Shown here piece by piece: positions 12,484-24,510 of a stretch of 64,000 nt of DNA. The notes beneath the pieces were generated by a model. That model saw only the letters and a program-made list of their open reading frames with translations, had not been told where the DNA came from and did no database searches. Where the stretch lies: the NCBI GenBank assembly GCA_035610365.1, contig CM069436.1, forward strand, positions 42,911,117 through 42,975,116. Reading direction: 5' to 3'. Source of the stretch: Aquatica leii (lineage: Eukaryota; Arthropoda; Insecta; Coleoptera; Lampyridae). The translations under genes were made by a program, and so were the position numbers. The number at the start of each line of letters is the position of its first letter. Within the stretch, counting starts at the first letter, position 1.

Positions 12484-13400
12484 CTATGTAAGGAAGAGTT
12501 TTGCGTGCATCGTCTCTGAATAATTTTTCCATAATTTTTTATACTCCGCTGCTAGTATGCAACGAATTACTTCTTTTCCGGTCTTGTAGGCAATTCCGAA
12601 AACAAGTTTAGATCCGATATAGTATGTCTCGCCAGTAGATTTCCCATAACACTTCAGACCGTTTATGTATGTTATAATTAATTTGGATTTTACTACTAGC
12701 AATCTTAGTGCTAGTAGTGCTGCTTGACTGACTGCGACTTCGTACATCATAGGTAGTTTAATGTCATCCGTTTTCCGTCGTTTGGTAAACGAAACGATTG
12801 CCGTTTTAGTTGGGTTCACTGATAGTGATAGATACTCTTTTTTGCACAATTTTTTGACGGTGTTTAGTGCACTCTGCATTATGTTCAATGCAGTTGCCCT
12901 AAGCTTTCGTGAGATTGTTGGCGTATCCTAGAGCAAATACACCTCCGTCTTCTAGTTGTTGTAGTAGGCCGTGTATGACGAGGCACCATAGTAGAAGTAA
13001 TAACCCCCGCTTTGTGTACACCCGTCAGCCACTTCGGCTCTTACAGTGCTACCGTATAAAGTAATTACTTGCTACCATCCTATTCCTGAGCATTGAGTTA
13101 AAACAGTTTTGCACCATACGTGTGATGCTTTTTTTCTCCATTGCCCTTGCAATTGAGGTAAAGATAGTATTGTCAAATGCCCTTTCAATATTTAGAAAAG
13201 CATCGAATGCAGTATCATTGTATTTGGTTGCATTTCTGCGTCTGTTTACTAGTTGTAAAATTGTTAGTTTGTAAAATTTTCTAGATTGGTGTGCATACTA
13301 GTTACAGCGCAAAGGCAAAGCCTTTAATGTCCGATCCCGTATATACTTGTCGATTACTTTTTCAAGTAGTTTTAACATAAAGTAAGTATAAGATTTTGTC
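12484..13400 (-). pseudogene. Jockey-superfamily LINE relic, reverse transcriptase
   Basis: Reading the minus strand from 13400: MLKLLEKVIDKYIRDRTLKA, a stretch equivalent to QYAYQAGKSTETAL (here YAHQSRKFYKLTILQLV), then ALxxFLDIExAFDN preserved as AFDAFLNIERAFDN, then a frame change and LLLLWCLVIHGLLQQLEDGG with the catalytic YADD mutated in GYANNL. The last frame (12888-12484) reads LCKKEYLSLSVNPTKTAIV, the conserved segment after the palm, followed by a poorly conserved thumb. Stops and frameshifts show it is dead. The clade within the Jockey/I superfamily is uncertain. Confidence 0.7.
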
Positions 13401-14246
13401 TGGGTAGTCTTGTATTGGCAATTTTTATTTTAGAACATTTTTGCAGAAGTTTGCTTGTTCTTTTTATTGCAGTGTAAGCATGATCCAGGATTTTAATTTT
13501 TTTCTAATAGTACTTATTTGCAATAAATGTTGTTAGTCGGGTTTTAAGTTTTTCTTGGTTAGATTAATTGAGTAACTACAGATATGACATTTTTATTTGC
13601 GTGTAGAATATTTACTATTACCGAAAAATACTTCTTAATATATTTTGCAATATTCTGATTTAACTTGCCAGATAAACCCGATGTTATTGAAGCATATAAC
13701 TGACTCTAGATCTGGCATATGTTTAATCAGTGTTTAATTTTGCATTATCATAGTTCTAAAACCATTGTAAAAAAAGGAAAAATGGTCTGACTAGACTTAT
13801 ACTACTTAAACATAAATTTAAATAGTATAGAAGTCTTGATCTTTTAAATACAGTCTATGAAAACAGTTTTGGAACGGTTTTTTGCGGTTCTAATCAAGCT
13901 GCGTCATACTCAGAATGGATAATCGTTGAACTTTTTTTTTCCAGATACGTAGTAAGAAGTGTCTCACTAGGTTAAGATTTGTATTGAATTCTAAATATTT
14001 TAATTTTTGCAAAACGATTTATTTTTAGTTTATTTTAAGGTTGTAATAAATCATTTTTTTAAGCTAACGAACTAGCTTACGGTTTGCATTTAACGCTTGC
14101 GTCCAAACGTTTTAATGCAAACGGTGATTTATGAACGTTTTTTTGATATCACATTTCCAACTGCATTGTATTATTGTCAATCATATTACTGTTCATCTTT
14201 ATCATATGATTAATAAGAAATACCAAACCTTATAATACTTTTACAA
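13401..14246. other. AT-rich sequence, nothing recognised
   Basis: No coding, repeat or RNA signal identified between the Jockey-type relic and the RTE element. Confidence 0.35.
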
Positions 14247-17200
14247 TTGTTACTTGAAGAATCGGGGTGTCTGAGGTGTCTTGGAGGGGTAGTACCAACC
14301 AACCAAGGCCGGTTGCACCAAGTGTCTTCGACAGGAAGTAGGTCTTGGAGACTGGTCTTTACAGCGCATTCAATTCTTACTTATTGTTCCAAGAGCCACA
14401 CCCCGGGCAACTGCATTGACCTGGAAGCTAAACTAAGTAAGGGTAGCCATGACCGCGTCTGACCCAGATTGAGCGGCGGATGTGGTAAAACACAGCAGCG
14501 CCTGACCCAGAATGGGCAGCTGCAAACAGCGTCGGTTCTTTATGTTAGAGGCGGCTGAAATACACGCTCACCAAGACGTAGTGCCAACGTGGTGTTTTAT
14601 GGAAAAAACCCTCTCAAATGACATACAAAAAGAACGGCCCTCAGTCTCCAGCAGTTCGACTAGCTCTGACCATGGCAGCGGCCAGACCAGCTATCAAACA
14701 GAGGGTGCTAAAAGTACCTGGAAAAAATCAGGCTGCCAACTGTACATCGGAACAAATAATGCAAGGACGCTGGGAGATGAGGATAAGTTGGAAGAACTAC
14801 ACTATGAACTAAATAATATAAACTGGGATATTGTGTGATTAGCAAAGGTTAGAGGAAAAGGAGAAGATTGCCTAAAACTCAAATCGGGTCATATACTATT
14901 CTACAAAGGAGATGAAAACCGTAGCATTGGCGGCGTTGGAGTTTTAGTGCACAAAAAAATAGTCGCATACTTGCAAATACTTAAGGCAAAAACTGACCGG
15001 GTGATATATATCACATTAAAAATTAATGGAAATATAACCATAACAGTTATACAAATTTATGCGCCAACCAGTAACCATGAAGACCAAGAGGTGGAAGTAC
15101 TCTATGATGAAATAACATAATGCCTAAATGAGAACTAAACAAAATACACACTGGTCATTGGAGACTTTAATGCGAAAGTAGCGAATGATGGCACATACTC
15201 AAGATATACAGGCAAGTTTGGCTACGGAACAAGAAATGAAAGAGCAATATGCTAATAAACTTTTTAGAAAAAGAACAACTATGCGCAATGAGCTCTTTCT
15301 ACAAAAAAAGACCAAATAAAAAATGGACATGGGTAAGTCCAAATGAAACTACGAAAAATGAAATAGACATCGTGCTGGCACAACAGAAGCACATAATTAA
15401 AGACGTAGATGTTCTAAACTTGTTCACGACAGGTAGCAACTATAGAAGGGTTAAGTGTAAAATATTTATGAACGGAAAACTAGAAAGAGCAAAGAAATTT
15501 AATACTTCCAAAAATAATCTAGATGCAAGTACCCTAAAGACACAAAAACCAGAATTCATAACCAAACTAAGCCATTAAGTAAAGAAGGAGCCGATAAAAC
15601 TTTTTAAAGACATAAATCAAATAAACAAACGGTTAACAAAAGCATTGAAAGAAACGGCAAATAATATCTTGAAACCAAGGGACAAACCTGAAAAGCTAAG
15701 TATAGAAACAAAACAAATGCTGGAATAAAGAAGAGAGCTTATTAACAATGGCGAAAAAGATACAGAAGAATACAGAAATATTAATAAAACAGTCTGAAAG
15801 ATGGCAAAACAGGATATTATTAACTATTAGGAAGGACAAATCAAAAACTTAATAGAACAATACAGAGGCTTAAATATCTTTAAAAGGAAAATACACATAA
15901 AAAAAATTACTAAGCTAACTGGCAAGCAGGACAGCATAGTAAAAGACAGAGAAGATTTACTGCGCATAACGGAGAACTACTACAAAGTGCTATATGATAC
16001 AAGAACAGAGATAGACGCTAATATAGAAAATAAAAACGAAGACGGTAAAATTCTTAATGTCGGGTCAGAAGACCTCCCTGACATAGGAAAAGAAGAAATT
16101 ACTAAATCACTTAACCAGTTGAAAAACGGAAAAGCTGCAGGAGAAGATGACATACTGCCAGAAACGCCGAAAAAATCAGGAGAATATTTTGCTAAACAAC
16201 TAGCAATACTTTTTAATAAATATCTTGCAGAAGAAGAGATACCATATGACTGGGAGACACCCGTTGTAGTTCTGATATATAAAAAAGGCGACCCAACGAA
16301 TCTGGAAAATTATAGACCAATAAGCCTTCTATCCCAGACATATAAACTGTTTATGAGAATAATAACAAACCGTCTAGAGAAAAAAATTGACGACTATCAG
16401 CCCAAAGAACAAGCAGGCTTTAGAAAGAGCTACGCACTGTCAAACATACGATCAGAATATTAAATGAAAAAGTAACTGAATATAACATCAAAGTGTGGCT
16501 AGCATTTACTGACTTTCCAAAAGCGTTTGACACCGTCGAATTTTGGGCAATAGCAGGAGCTATGAGAAATGCAAGAATAGACCAAACGTATATCAATGTC
16601 ATTAAGAAAATCCAAGGTGTATCAAAAATTAAATTGAGAATGCATGAACGTGTTAACGAATTGACTATTAATAGAGGCGTAAGACAAGGTGATATAATAA
16701 AACCGAAGTTATTAACTCTGGTTCTTGAAGACGTATTCAAGAAACTACACTAGAAAAATAGAGGTATCAATATATCAGGAGAAAATCTTAACAACTTAAG
16801 ATTCGCCGACGATATTGTGATAGTTGCCAGAAATGACATAGCTTTACAAATAATGCTTACAGAATTACACAAAGAGGTAGAAACGGTTAGATTAGAAATG
16901 AACATATCAAAAACGATGTTTATGACAAACGAGCCTACTGATAGAGACACAATAAGCATAGAAATTCAAAACATTGAATAAGTTAACTCCTATATATATC
17001 TAGGACAAGAAATAACAATGGGTAAAATAAATCAGGAGCTCGAGATAAACCAAAGAATACGATTGGGATGATCAGCTTACGGAAAAATGCGACACATTTT
17101 TAAATCCAAACTACTTCTGAGGTTAAAAACCAAAATTTATAATGAATGTATTCTTCCGGTGGCAACCTACGGATGTGAAACTTAAAGTCTAACCAAGAGG

Positions 17201-17560
17201 ATATTAAATAAACTGCAAGTTCATCAGAGAGCAATTGAAAGAAACATGCTAGGTGTTTCGCTAGCGGACCATAAAACCAACGAATGACTAAGGAACACCA
17301 CAAAGGTCGAAAATATAACACCAATAATATGTAACCTCAAATGGAACTGGGCTGGTCACGTAGCAAGAAACAGCAGTAATAACTGGAGTGGAAAAGTAAC
17401 TAGCATAGGAAGACCCCAACAACGATGGTACAATTACATCAAACGTATAGCAGGACTAAACTGGTATCAGGTTGCACTGAATAGGGATGCCTGGAAAGAT
17501 TTGAGAGAGGCTTATATCCAGAGGATAGAGAACGGCTAGAGAAATAAGAAGAAGACTTGA
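14247..17560 (+). mobile_element. RTE/BovB-like LINE, near full length but heavily mutated
   Basis: A GC-richer leader (14247-14600, including repeated CTGACCCAGA) precedes a protein readable through many stops. The AP-like endonuclease starts near 14735 (GTNNARTLGDEDKLEEL), continues with GGVGVLVHKK, IQIYAPTSNHEDQEVE, TLVIGDFNAKVAND and KWTWVSPNETTKNEIDIVLA (about 15410). The RT follows: SLNQLKNGKAAGEDD, NLENYRPISLLSQTYKLF, QAGFRKSYALS, FTDFPKAFDTVEFWAI (about 16505), GVRQGDIIKPKLL and the catalytic LRFADDIVIVA (about 16800). The C-terminus has LQVHQRAIERNMLGVSL, WNWAGHVAR, GRPQQRW and WKDLREAY, ending near 17540. More than ten stops or frame changes show long decay. The clade name is from motif memory; other RTE-like clades are possible. 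Confidence 0.82.
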
Positions 17561-19254
17561 AGAATCAGTTCACTTACAACTTGGTAGTTTTGTGTAAAAA
17601 AACCGATTAATATCTATAATAGCAAATAGGAGAGTGATTTTCTTACAAATTATACAATTATACGGAATTGTCTATTAAAAACTAAAATACTACAAATTAC
17701 ACATTATTATAATTATTGTTAATAGTAAACGTAAAAATGGTAATAAAATTATACTAATTAACATAAAAAATAACACACATTATGTCTACTATTTTTAGTA
17801 TAATATACAAAAAAGCTTATATTAGTAGTTATAATTAAGATAACCTAATTACCCAAATTTAAAGAAACTACTTTAAATAAACTCATACATAAATATGTAT
17901 TTTAAATTTTACATAATGGTTAAACATTTTATTAAAACTCAGACTCAGATGAATAATTAGGTAATTTGACATCAGCTTACAACAGCGTTTAATTTTCAAT
18001 TTTTTTTAGAAATAAATCGGTTACTTAGAATTTATTATATATTTTTGTAGATAGTTTTATAATTGTTATATTACCATATCTTAAGCTCTATCAATAAATA
18101 ATTTTAACTAATAAATAAAATTATTAAAAAACAATTTTGTATAGAAACCAATGAAATTGTTAAAAAGCATTAATTTGATGATCTTGCACGACAAATTCTT
18201 TTACTTGTTTTAATAATATACAATTCAATAATAAAATACTTTGAATTTAATTGTGTTAATCAGAAATTAATAATCTCGACGATATAGTGTATACGTGTTC
18301 GTTTGTTTTACAACGCTCACGACGTTAAAATGTCTCAATTATTAATTACCGCACTTGTCTGTTAAATGACTATTTATGTGTTTTCTAATAAAAGAAAAAA
18401 CAATTTTGCCGGTTTGTAAACAAAGAATTAGCTTATATCTATCTTTCTTCTAAAGCTTAACAAGAAAATATCAAGAAAAAGATTACTCTAATATATAAGA
18501 AAACAAATACTGAAAATTTGAGTAGTGCTAAAACATAATTTGTTTTAATGCATACAAAAACAATTCTATTTTTATATTGTTCTTAAATGTAAAGAGACTT
18601 GCAGTTTTCTCAACAAACGCGTACTGAGATTCTTTGAAACTATAAACAATTATAATTAATTATGAACAATCAAAGTAAGAGAAAACCAAAAGAATTTACA
18701 AGTAAATTCATTAACAAGTTAAAATTGCGTTCTTATTATTATTGAGAATTAGCGATTCTTATACCTACGTTTTATAATTATCGTTTTTTATAGCATCTAG
18801 AAGTGCTATAATTAAGATAAACTGGTAATTTACCCTTTTCCTTTGTCAATAAATCACAGTACAGCGAAAGTCGGTCGTAATAGCCGCCATTGATGTAGTG
18901 CGTACGTGATCTTTTCATCTATTGTTAACTTTTTAATTTTTGCCTTATGATCCACGTCATAATATTTTTGTACACAAATATTACTAAAAACGTTACTTTT
19001 TTTACAGTATCATACCTAACCAAAATACTTATCTCAATTTAAGTTTTTGTATTATTTTCTTATATTTTACATATTAGCCACCATAACGTAATTAATTGCT
19101 AATTGTGAATGTTCTTAACAATTATTATTTATTTATTCAAATTATTTATGTTTACTGCATTCTTATTTGTTTTGTTTAAACATTAATTTGGGATAAAATG
19201 TTTTATAACGTTAAAGTAATCCATGCTCAAAGTAGAGTATTACATATATACAAT
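17561..19254. other. AT-rich intergenic sequence
   Basis: Nothing recognised. A slightly less AT-rich patch near 18850-18930 shows no coding or RNA signal that I can name. Confidence 0.4.
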
Positions 19255-19440
19255 TAAACTATTTAACTTAAAGTCTACTCCACAATTTTTTTTTATTTTA
19301 CTTTATTTTAAACATGTTTCGACATTTTTAAATGTCATCATCAGTATGTTCAGTAATATAATTGTCGAAACATATTTAAAATAAATTAAAATTAAAATAT
19401 TTTTTGTGGAGAAGACTCTAAGTTATATAATTTAATTGGG
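19255..19440 (-). mobile_element. Foldback element carrying a hammerhead-like motif
   Basis: The left arm (about 19255-19330) and right arm (about 19358-19437) are inverted copies, about 80% identical by eye. Both contain GTGGAG followed at a distance by TTTAAAATAAA and GTCGAAACAT in their own orientation. The unpaired centre holds the CTGATGATGACATT segment. The whole unit is about 185 bp. It is most simply a PLE-derived inverted pair of terminal fragments. Confidence 0.6.
19300..19352 (-). ncRNA. Hammerhead-like motif, 19.3 kb copy
   Basis: On the minus strand: CTGATGA (19344-19338), one extra T, stem II GACATT/AATGTC (6 bp) with a TAAA loop, GAAA (19320-19317), C-AT-G as a one-pair stem III, then TT as the would-be cleavage dinucleotide. 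Core order and stem II are excellent. Stem I is only about 2 bp, and the extra nucleotide before stem II is not in the textbook core, so activity is uncertain. Confidence 0.5.
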
Positions 19441-19835
19441 ATAATATGAGTTTATGATATTAAATTCCTAATTATAATTAGAAGTAACAAAATACGTTTG
19501 AATTAGTTAGAATGAAGTACAACAACCGTAAGTTTAACTATAAATATTTTGTATGGGTTGTTTGCTGCAATATATGGTAGCCCAGCTAGCGGTTACAAAT
19601 TTAATTTGCACATTGTGCTGCGTGAACGTACACTCTGCTAAAGTATCTTAACATCGCATCAAAAACCTATAAGTTTGTCAAAAAAACATATTATCAACAT
19701 AAGGGCTAATGAAACATTTTGTAAAGATGCGAACGGACTATGCAAACATTGCGGAGCAACAGTTAGGCAACACGCTAGTTCACACAATGTCTAAATATTA
19801 TTTAAGAGTTGCGTTGCTGTTGGCGATCTGTTGCA

Positions 19836-19839
19836 CTAT
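19836..19839. repeat. Left target-site duplication CTAT of the gypsy element
   Basis: CTAT directly precedes the TGTTACC start of the left LTR, and CTAT (25163-25166) directly follows the GTGACA end of the right LTR. Confidence 0.7.
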
Positions 19840-20324
19840 TGTTACCGGGATGATGAACGGTTTTCACGATAGTCCGCGCGACACTGAGTTCACTTAAAAA
19901 ATACAAGTACACACAGCTTACGAGCACTGTACACACAATAATCAAAAAATAGAAACAAACAAAACGTATAATAAAATACACATCTAACAAATCCTAACTT
20001 TATAAAAACTAAATATGTCATAAAATAATAATATTACAAAATAAGTTAAATATGGAAAAAGTATAAAAATAATTACAGCAATAACTACTAAAATAATAAA
20101 TGAAACCGTGAGGTAAATGCGAGAATAAGTTTCTGTGAGAGCTAACCAGACTTCTAGTTTCAATGACCCAGTAAGTGTTAGGAGACTTGCACAGCTAGAC
20201 TTCGTGACAGAAGTGACGTTCTGTTGCAAAGAGGCTTCTATTTATTTAGTTTGCCGGCCGTTAATTCCTCTAATCGTTTGTAGGTACTAGCTCCGTTCCT
20301 TGACTGCCGGAAGCTGCGGTGACA
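19840..20324 (-). repeat. Left (3') LTR of Ty3/gypsy element 1
   Basis: 485 bp beginning TGTTACCG and ending GGTGACA, so the ends form the short inverted repeat TGTYAC...GTRACA. The first about 115 bp (19840-19955) match 22863-22975, including GCGCGACACTGAGTT and ACAAGTACACAC. The last about 110 bp (20217-20324) match 25055-25162, including CAAAGAGGCTTCTATTTATT. Its middle is AT-rich and has no clear match in the right copy. Confidence 0.85.
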
Positions 20325-22862
20325 GTTCTCTTCTGTTTAAAAAGATTATCGGCCGATTCTGCTTGGGGTCGTTCGAAGAGTTATTGTCTTTGACGTGAGC
20401 GTGAAAGAATTCTACGAAGTAGTAGGTGGTCATCTACTGGTGCTTTTGGGGCGTTTTCGTTTCGTCGTCTTGGCGCTGGGCGAAGGTCGTGTACGTGAAC
20501 CTTTGCTAGTTTGTTATCTTGTCTTCAGATCTACTAAGCGTTAGTGCTTACTTTGACGGTAACTGTGTGCGGTCCCGTTTATTTATGATAAAAGTCGCCT
20601 GCTACTTGCAGCTTAGAAAGAGTTGACCGTTTGGATACTGGACTCAAGCAGGTTCAAAATTAGCGTAGCATGCCCAAAGGCAGCGTTGATTACAAACTTG
20701 TCGTGGTAGCTCGTAGCCAAGAAGAGCGTTTCTTCGTGTTCTTAGCATGAATAGTACGAATGGCAACACGCAATCCCAGAGATCAGGGGACCACCTTTCA
20801 AGGTAAATTCGCAGTATTTTTTTATTTCCTAATTTTGCTTATTCGCTGGTTTTGCTTGCGAGCGCAACAGGGGTGGTCCGGTGCATACAGTGCAGTAAGT
20901 TAACGCGGCTTTGGAAATCTGAATACATCGTTTTTAAGGATTTCTCGTACGGCTGCAGTGGGTACGGCGACCAATGGAAATGCTTCTATCTACATACTAA
21001 AGAGTTTGGTTACTACTAAAAGTTGTCGAAAATTTGTGTTTCTGCTAGGTGTGTAAGGTCTCATAAAGTCGACCGTTGCATCTTGTATGTATTAAGCCTC
21101 GTTTTGTCGTTCTGCAGACACATCCGGATGTATTATTTAACGTCGATATCTAGTCTCGGCCAGTAGTACCGGTTGCTGATGGCTCTGGTGTTTTATTCAA
21201 CTCCGAGGTGTCTTGCGGTAGGGGAATCGTGATATGCTTGTATGACATATTTTTGTGTATCGGACGGAACTACTAGTAAATTGCCCCGGTTGTTTTGGCG
21301 GTACAAGTGGCCGTTGTCAACTGTGTATTCTCTTAACAAGCGTCGTTGCCCTGGAGTTCTAGCCCCTCCATGCTAGATTTCCTTCCAGGTCTGAAGTAAG
21401 TTTGCAGCGTGGTCGTTTACTTGATGGCGTTCAGTAATGTGTCTAACTACGTTAGCCATTTCGATATGCGCGATGGTGGGTTGCAGTGCTCTCTGGTGGT
21501 AAAAAACGTTCAGCGTCCGTCCCAGAGTGTCGCGATAAATGGACTAACAACTCGTTGGAAGTCACAGGGTAGTGTTCCACGTTGAACCAATATTCTTGCA
21601 ACATCAAGCCGAGCGAGTCAGTTTGCTCTTTTCTTCAAGCCATCCGGTCAAGCCATGTTAAATCTCTGCTATTGGTGCACAGCGTAAAATGCTTGTCTTT
21701 TGAATAAGAACGGTTTTTTATAGCCCACGTGATGGCAAACCATTCTTGTTCGTTCACATGATATCGACTTTGTGCTTTGTTTAGCGCTGGCATAACTAAT
21801 GATACGCTTTTGGCCTACTTCCGGTTTCTGATACAGTACGGTGGCAATGCTTTTACCGCTAGCGCCGGTTTAGAGCAAGAAGTCCAAATTCAGTTGGTGA
21901 AGCATTAGCGGTTAGCTAATGGCTGTTTTTAATCGGTCAAAAGTGTTTTGAGTATCCCTAGTCTATTAGTTTTTAGCAAATCGTTTAAAGCTGCTTGCAT
22001 CTGAGCGCAGCTAAGGATATAATCACGGACCCAATCCTGTGTGTCCCAAGTAAGTTAGTCTTGTCAAACCGAAGTGATATTTGTCTAGCGACAGACGTAG
22101 TCGGTGCTTTTGTATACGTTCCATGACCAGCGCGTTCTTTTCAACTGTTTTTGTAGAATATGATGTCGTCTAAGTACACCAAGAATCTTCCAAGATAGTC
22201 GGAGACAACTTTCTGCGTCGTCAGTTTTTGGAACATAGACAAGGCGTTTTTTAGGCCAAAAGCCATGACGCGGGATTGATAAGCTGCTCCACTTTGAGTA
22301 GCAAAGGCGATAAGTTTCTTAGATTCTTTGTCAATGGGAACTTGCCAGCAGCCGGATTTCAGATCGGAAAAATTTTGGTGCTTTTGATATCGTGTGAAGT
22401 TTCGTATTCTATAACAGAGTTCAGGTGGCGGTAGTCGACGTAAAAGCGTAGTTGTCCATCCTTTCTAGTCACTGCTTGTTTCGATTATGACATTGGCTAG
22501 CATGCTTTCGACTTCGCGGGCAAAGAGAATTTTTTTGGCTGTTGAGTAGCAATACGATGGCAGCCTAAATGGTACTTTTTTTCGAAGTCGTATAATGTGT
22601 GTGGTGGATAAAGTGCTCGTGGGTGCTGTTTGTAGACCTAAGGTATCGTAAAACTCTGCTAAGATGTTTCGTCAATGCAATAGGTAATAGTTTGTCCGGA
22701 AACCCGTTATTAATGTTTCTATAGTCGAGAGGTTGTGACTAAATTCTCTTGCTGTTTGGACAGAAGCGGTGGCCCAAGTAGTCGGCATGATTGAATTGCG
22801 AGAGAGTAGGTCCGTAGATAAAACGTTTTTTCTGGAATGCCACACGTTGGTTGGACGCCAAT
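20325..22862 (-). pseudogene. Ty3/gypsy element 1: pol remnant (RT, RNase H, integrase)
   Basis: Minus-strand protein fragments in the order expected for Ty3/gypsy pol. RT: REVESMLANVIIETSS, TRKDGQLRFYVDYRHLN (about 22470), DLKSGCWQVPIDKESKKL, MAFGLKNALSMFQKL and the catalytic FLVYLDDIIFY (about 22165). RNase H: an altered TDASGKSIATVLYQKP and KRIISYASAKQS. Integrase zinc-binding part: AYHDSPTARHLGVE and AISNRYYWPRLDIDVK (about 21230-21100). Next to the right LTR is a candidate primer-binding site starting TGGCGTCCAAC on the minus strand and a short gag-like start (MPTTWATASVQTAREF). The rest of gag, protease and the first part of RT are missing, so the 2.5-kb interior is internally deleted as well as frameshifted. 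Confidence 0.85.
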
Positions 22863-22975
22863 TGTTACCGCGGGGTAGACGGTTTTTACGAAAGTTCGCG
22901 CGACACTGAGTTTACTTAGGAAACACAAGTACACACGGCTTACGCGCATTGTACACGCAACAATTAAAAAAGACT
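22863..22975 (-). repeat. Right (5') LTR of Ty3/gypsy element 1, inner part
   Basis: Begins TGTTACCGCGGGG and matches the first about 115 bp of the left LTR. Similarity stops near 22975, where about 2.1 kb of unrelated sequence follows. Confidence 0.8.
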
Positions 22976-23160
22976 GGTGTGGTCACCACACGAGTTCCTA
23001 TTTTAATAAATAATATGTCTAATATTTTTTTAATTTAAGTAAATTGTTAGCAAGAATTGTCTGTATAAGAAACTGTAAAAATAATTCGAATAATATACAT
23101 ACGTACAAAATTATATAAGAAAAATTGTTATAAATAGCAAATACACTCATTATTACGTTA

Positions 23161-23265
23161 CAGGTAAAAAAAAACCCTGTAAAAAAACCCGGAAAAAAGA
23201 CCCCCGGTAAAAAAATCCCTGAAAAAAAAACCCTAGGAAAATTGACCCCGGAAAAAAAAACCTCG
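23161..23265. repeat. Degenerate tandem repeat of an A-run followed by CCC and G
   Basis: About seven units of 12-19 bp, each a run of five to nine A followed by CCC or CCCC and then G (for example GGTAAAAAAATCCCTG). Unit lengths vary, so it is a decayed minisatellite. It lies inside the sequence that interrupts the gypsy LTR. Confidence 0.75.
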
Positions 23266-23504
23266 ACAAATAATTATAGCTGATTGCAAATAAACAGTAT
23301 TTTAAATAATAAATATACTTGCATAATTATTAATGATTCGCAATGCTTAGGGGGAGTTATAGGTAATAAAACTAGATATTTGTTTAAATGTTTATTGCAT
23401 AATTATTATTGACAGAAGCATATAAAACAAAATCAGTGAAACTTTTGAATAAGCAATCGAAGATCTATCCACGGGTTATACAAATATATTTACACCTAAA
23501 ATCT

Positions 23505-24510
23505 AATTAAAATCTAATAATATGGCTAACAGCATTTAAAAAGTGTTCTAAGTCCCGCTCACCTTCACTAAATTCCCGGCACAGATTTTTTAGCCTTTTC
23601 CTTTTTTGGGCAATCTTCCCAAGTTTTGCTGCTGTTGTTTGGTTTTATCCACAGCTAATTCCTGCCTCATTTTCTGAATTAATACCTATATGCCAGGGTG
23701 CTTTTGTCCAACTAAATGAGAAAATCTGTGGTTCCATCCTTCAGTAAGATTATTTGTCCTTTCACCGTCTGTTACAGTTTTCTCATAGACGTTCCAGGTT
23801 TCCGGAGGAAATAAAGGTCGAATGTTTCTTAACCTTACGTTTTTATCGTTGTTGTTTCCAACCCTCCTATATGTACCGGAAACGTACGTGGCATCAAAAT
23901 AGTCTACAATCTCTTGGGCACCTTCAGTAATGTTATCTTTGAAGAAGGTCATACCTCTGTCAATATTTTGTAATGGTAGAAAAGCTAAACCATCTAGCAT
24001 GCCACAAAACTTGGAAAACACTGCGTTTTCTTTGTACTTCTGTTCAAGTCCGAGCTCCTGTAATTTTTGATGGGTACTTTGATTTAGATGGTAAAAATCC
24101 CTCTTATGATAATATGATCCCCAATGCTTCTTTTATGGCTTGAATTGCAGCTCTTTCAAAATCCATATGTGCATTAGTTGAGTCCGGAAACAGATTTGTT
24201 TCTTCACAAGCACTAACTATTGCGCGTAACATAGTTTCATTCGTTGACTGCGTCTTCTTTTGCAGTAAACTGTATGCACAAGTCACAAACACTTCTTGGA
24301 CTTTTACTCGGACTACATATAACTGGGTAAACAATGGTAGTGCCAATGAGAAGTTACCATCTACACACCAAGAGGTAGCGCCGGCGAGGTGAACCAGAAA
24401 TTGTTTAGTAAAAAATACTACAACTCTTTCTTCTGAGTGTATTCCATTATCATACAGTAGAAACCGTTCATTATTTACGTCATCGGTTGTGCACCAGTTA
24501 CCTGCAAAAA
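23505..24510 (-). pseudogene. MULE-type transposase relic (Phantom/FLYWCH-associated type)
   Basis: Minus strand, starting behind a good 3' splice site (TTTTTTGCAG, near 24505). The order is the MULE transposase domain: SWCVDGNFSLALPLFTQLYV, with the first catalytic Asp in CVDG; VTCAYSLLQKKTQSTNETML; DFERAAIQAIKEALG, with the second Asp; HLNQSTHQKLQELGLEQKY (frame change near 24100); KFCGMLDGLAFLPLQNID; YFDATYVSGTYRR; PPETWNVYEKTVTDGERTNN; and LTEGWNHRFSHLVGQKHPGI, with the conserved EGWH-like block. After a stop near 23686 it continues to NLCREFSEGERDLEHF (about 23540). At least one frameshift and one stop argue against a domesticated gene. Confidence 0.78.

Noticed and set aside
23505-24510. 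Domesticated MULE host gene
   Set aside because: A frameshift and an internal stop interrupt the transposase domain, and it sits inside a decayed gypsy LTR.
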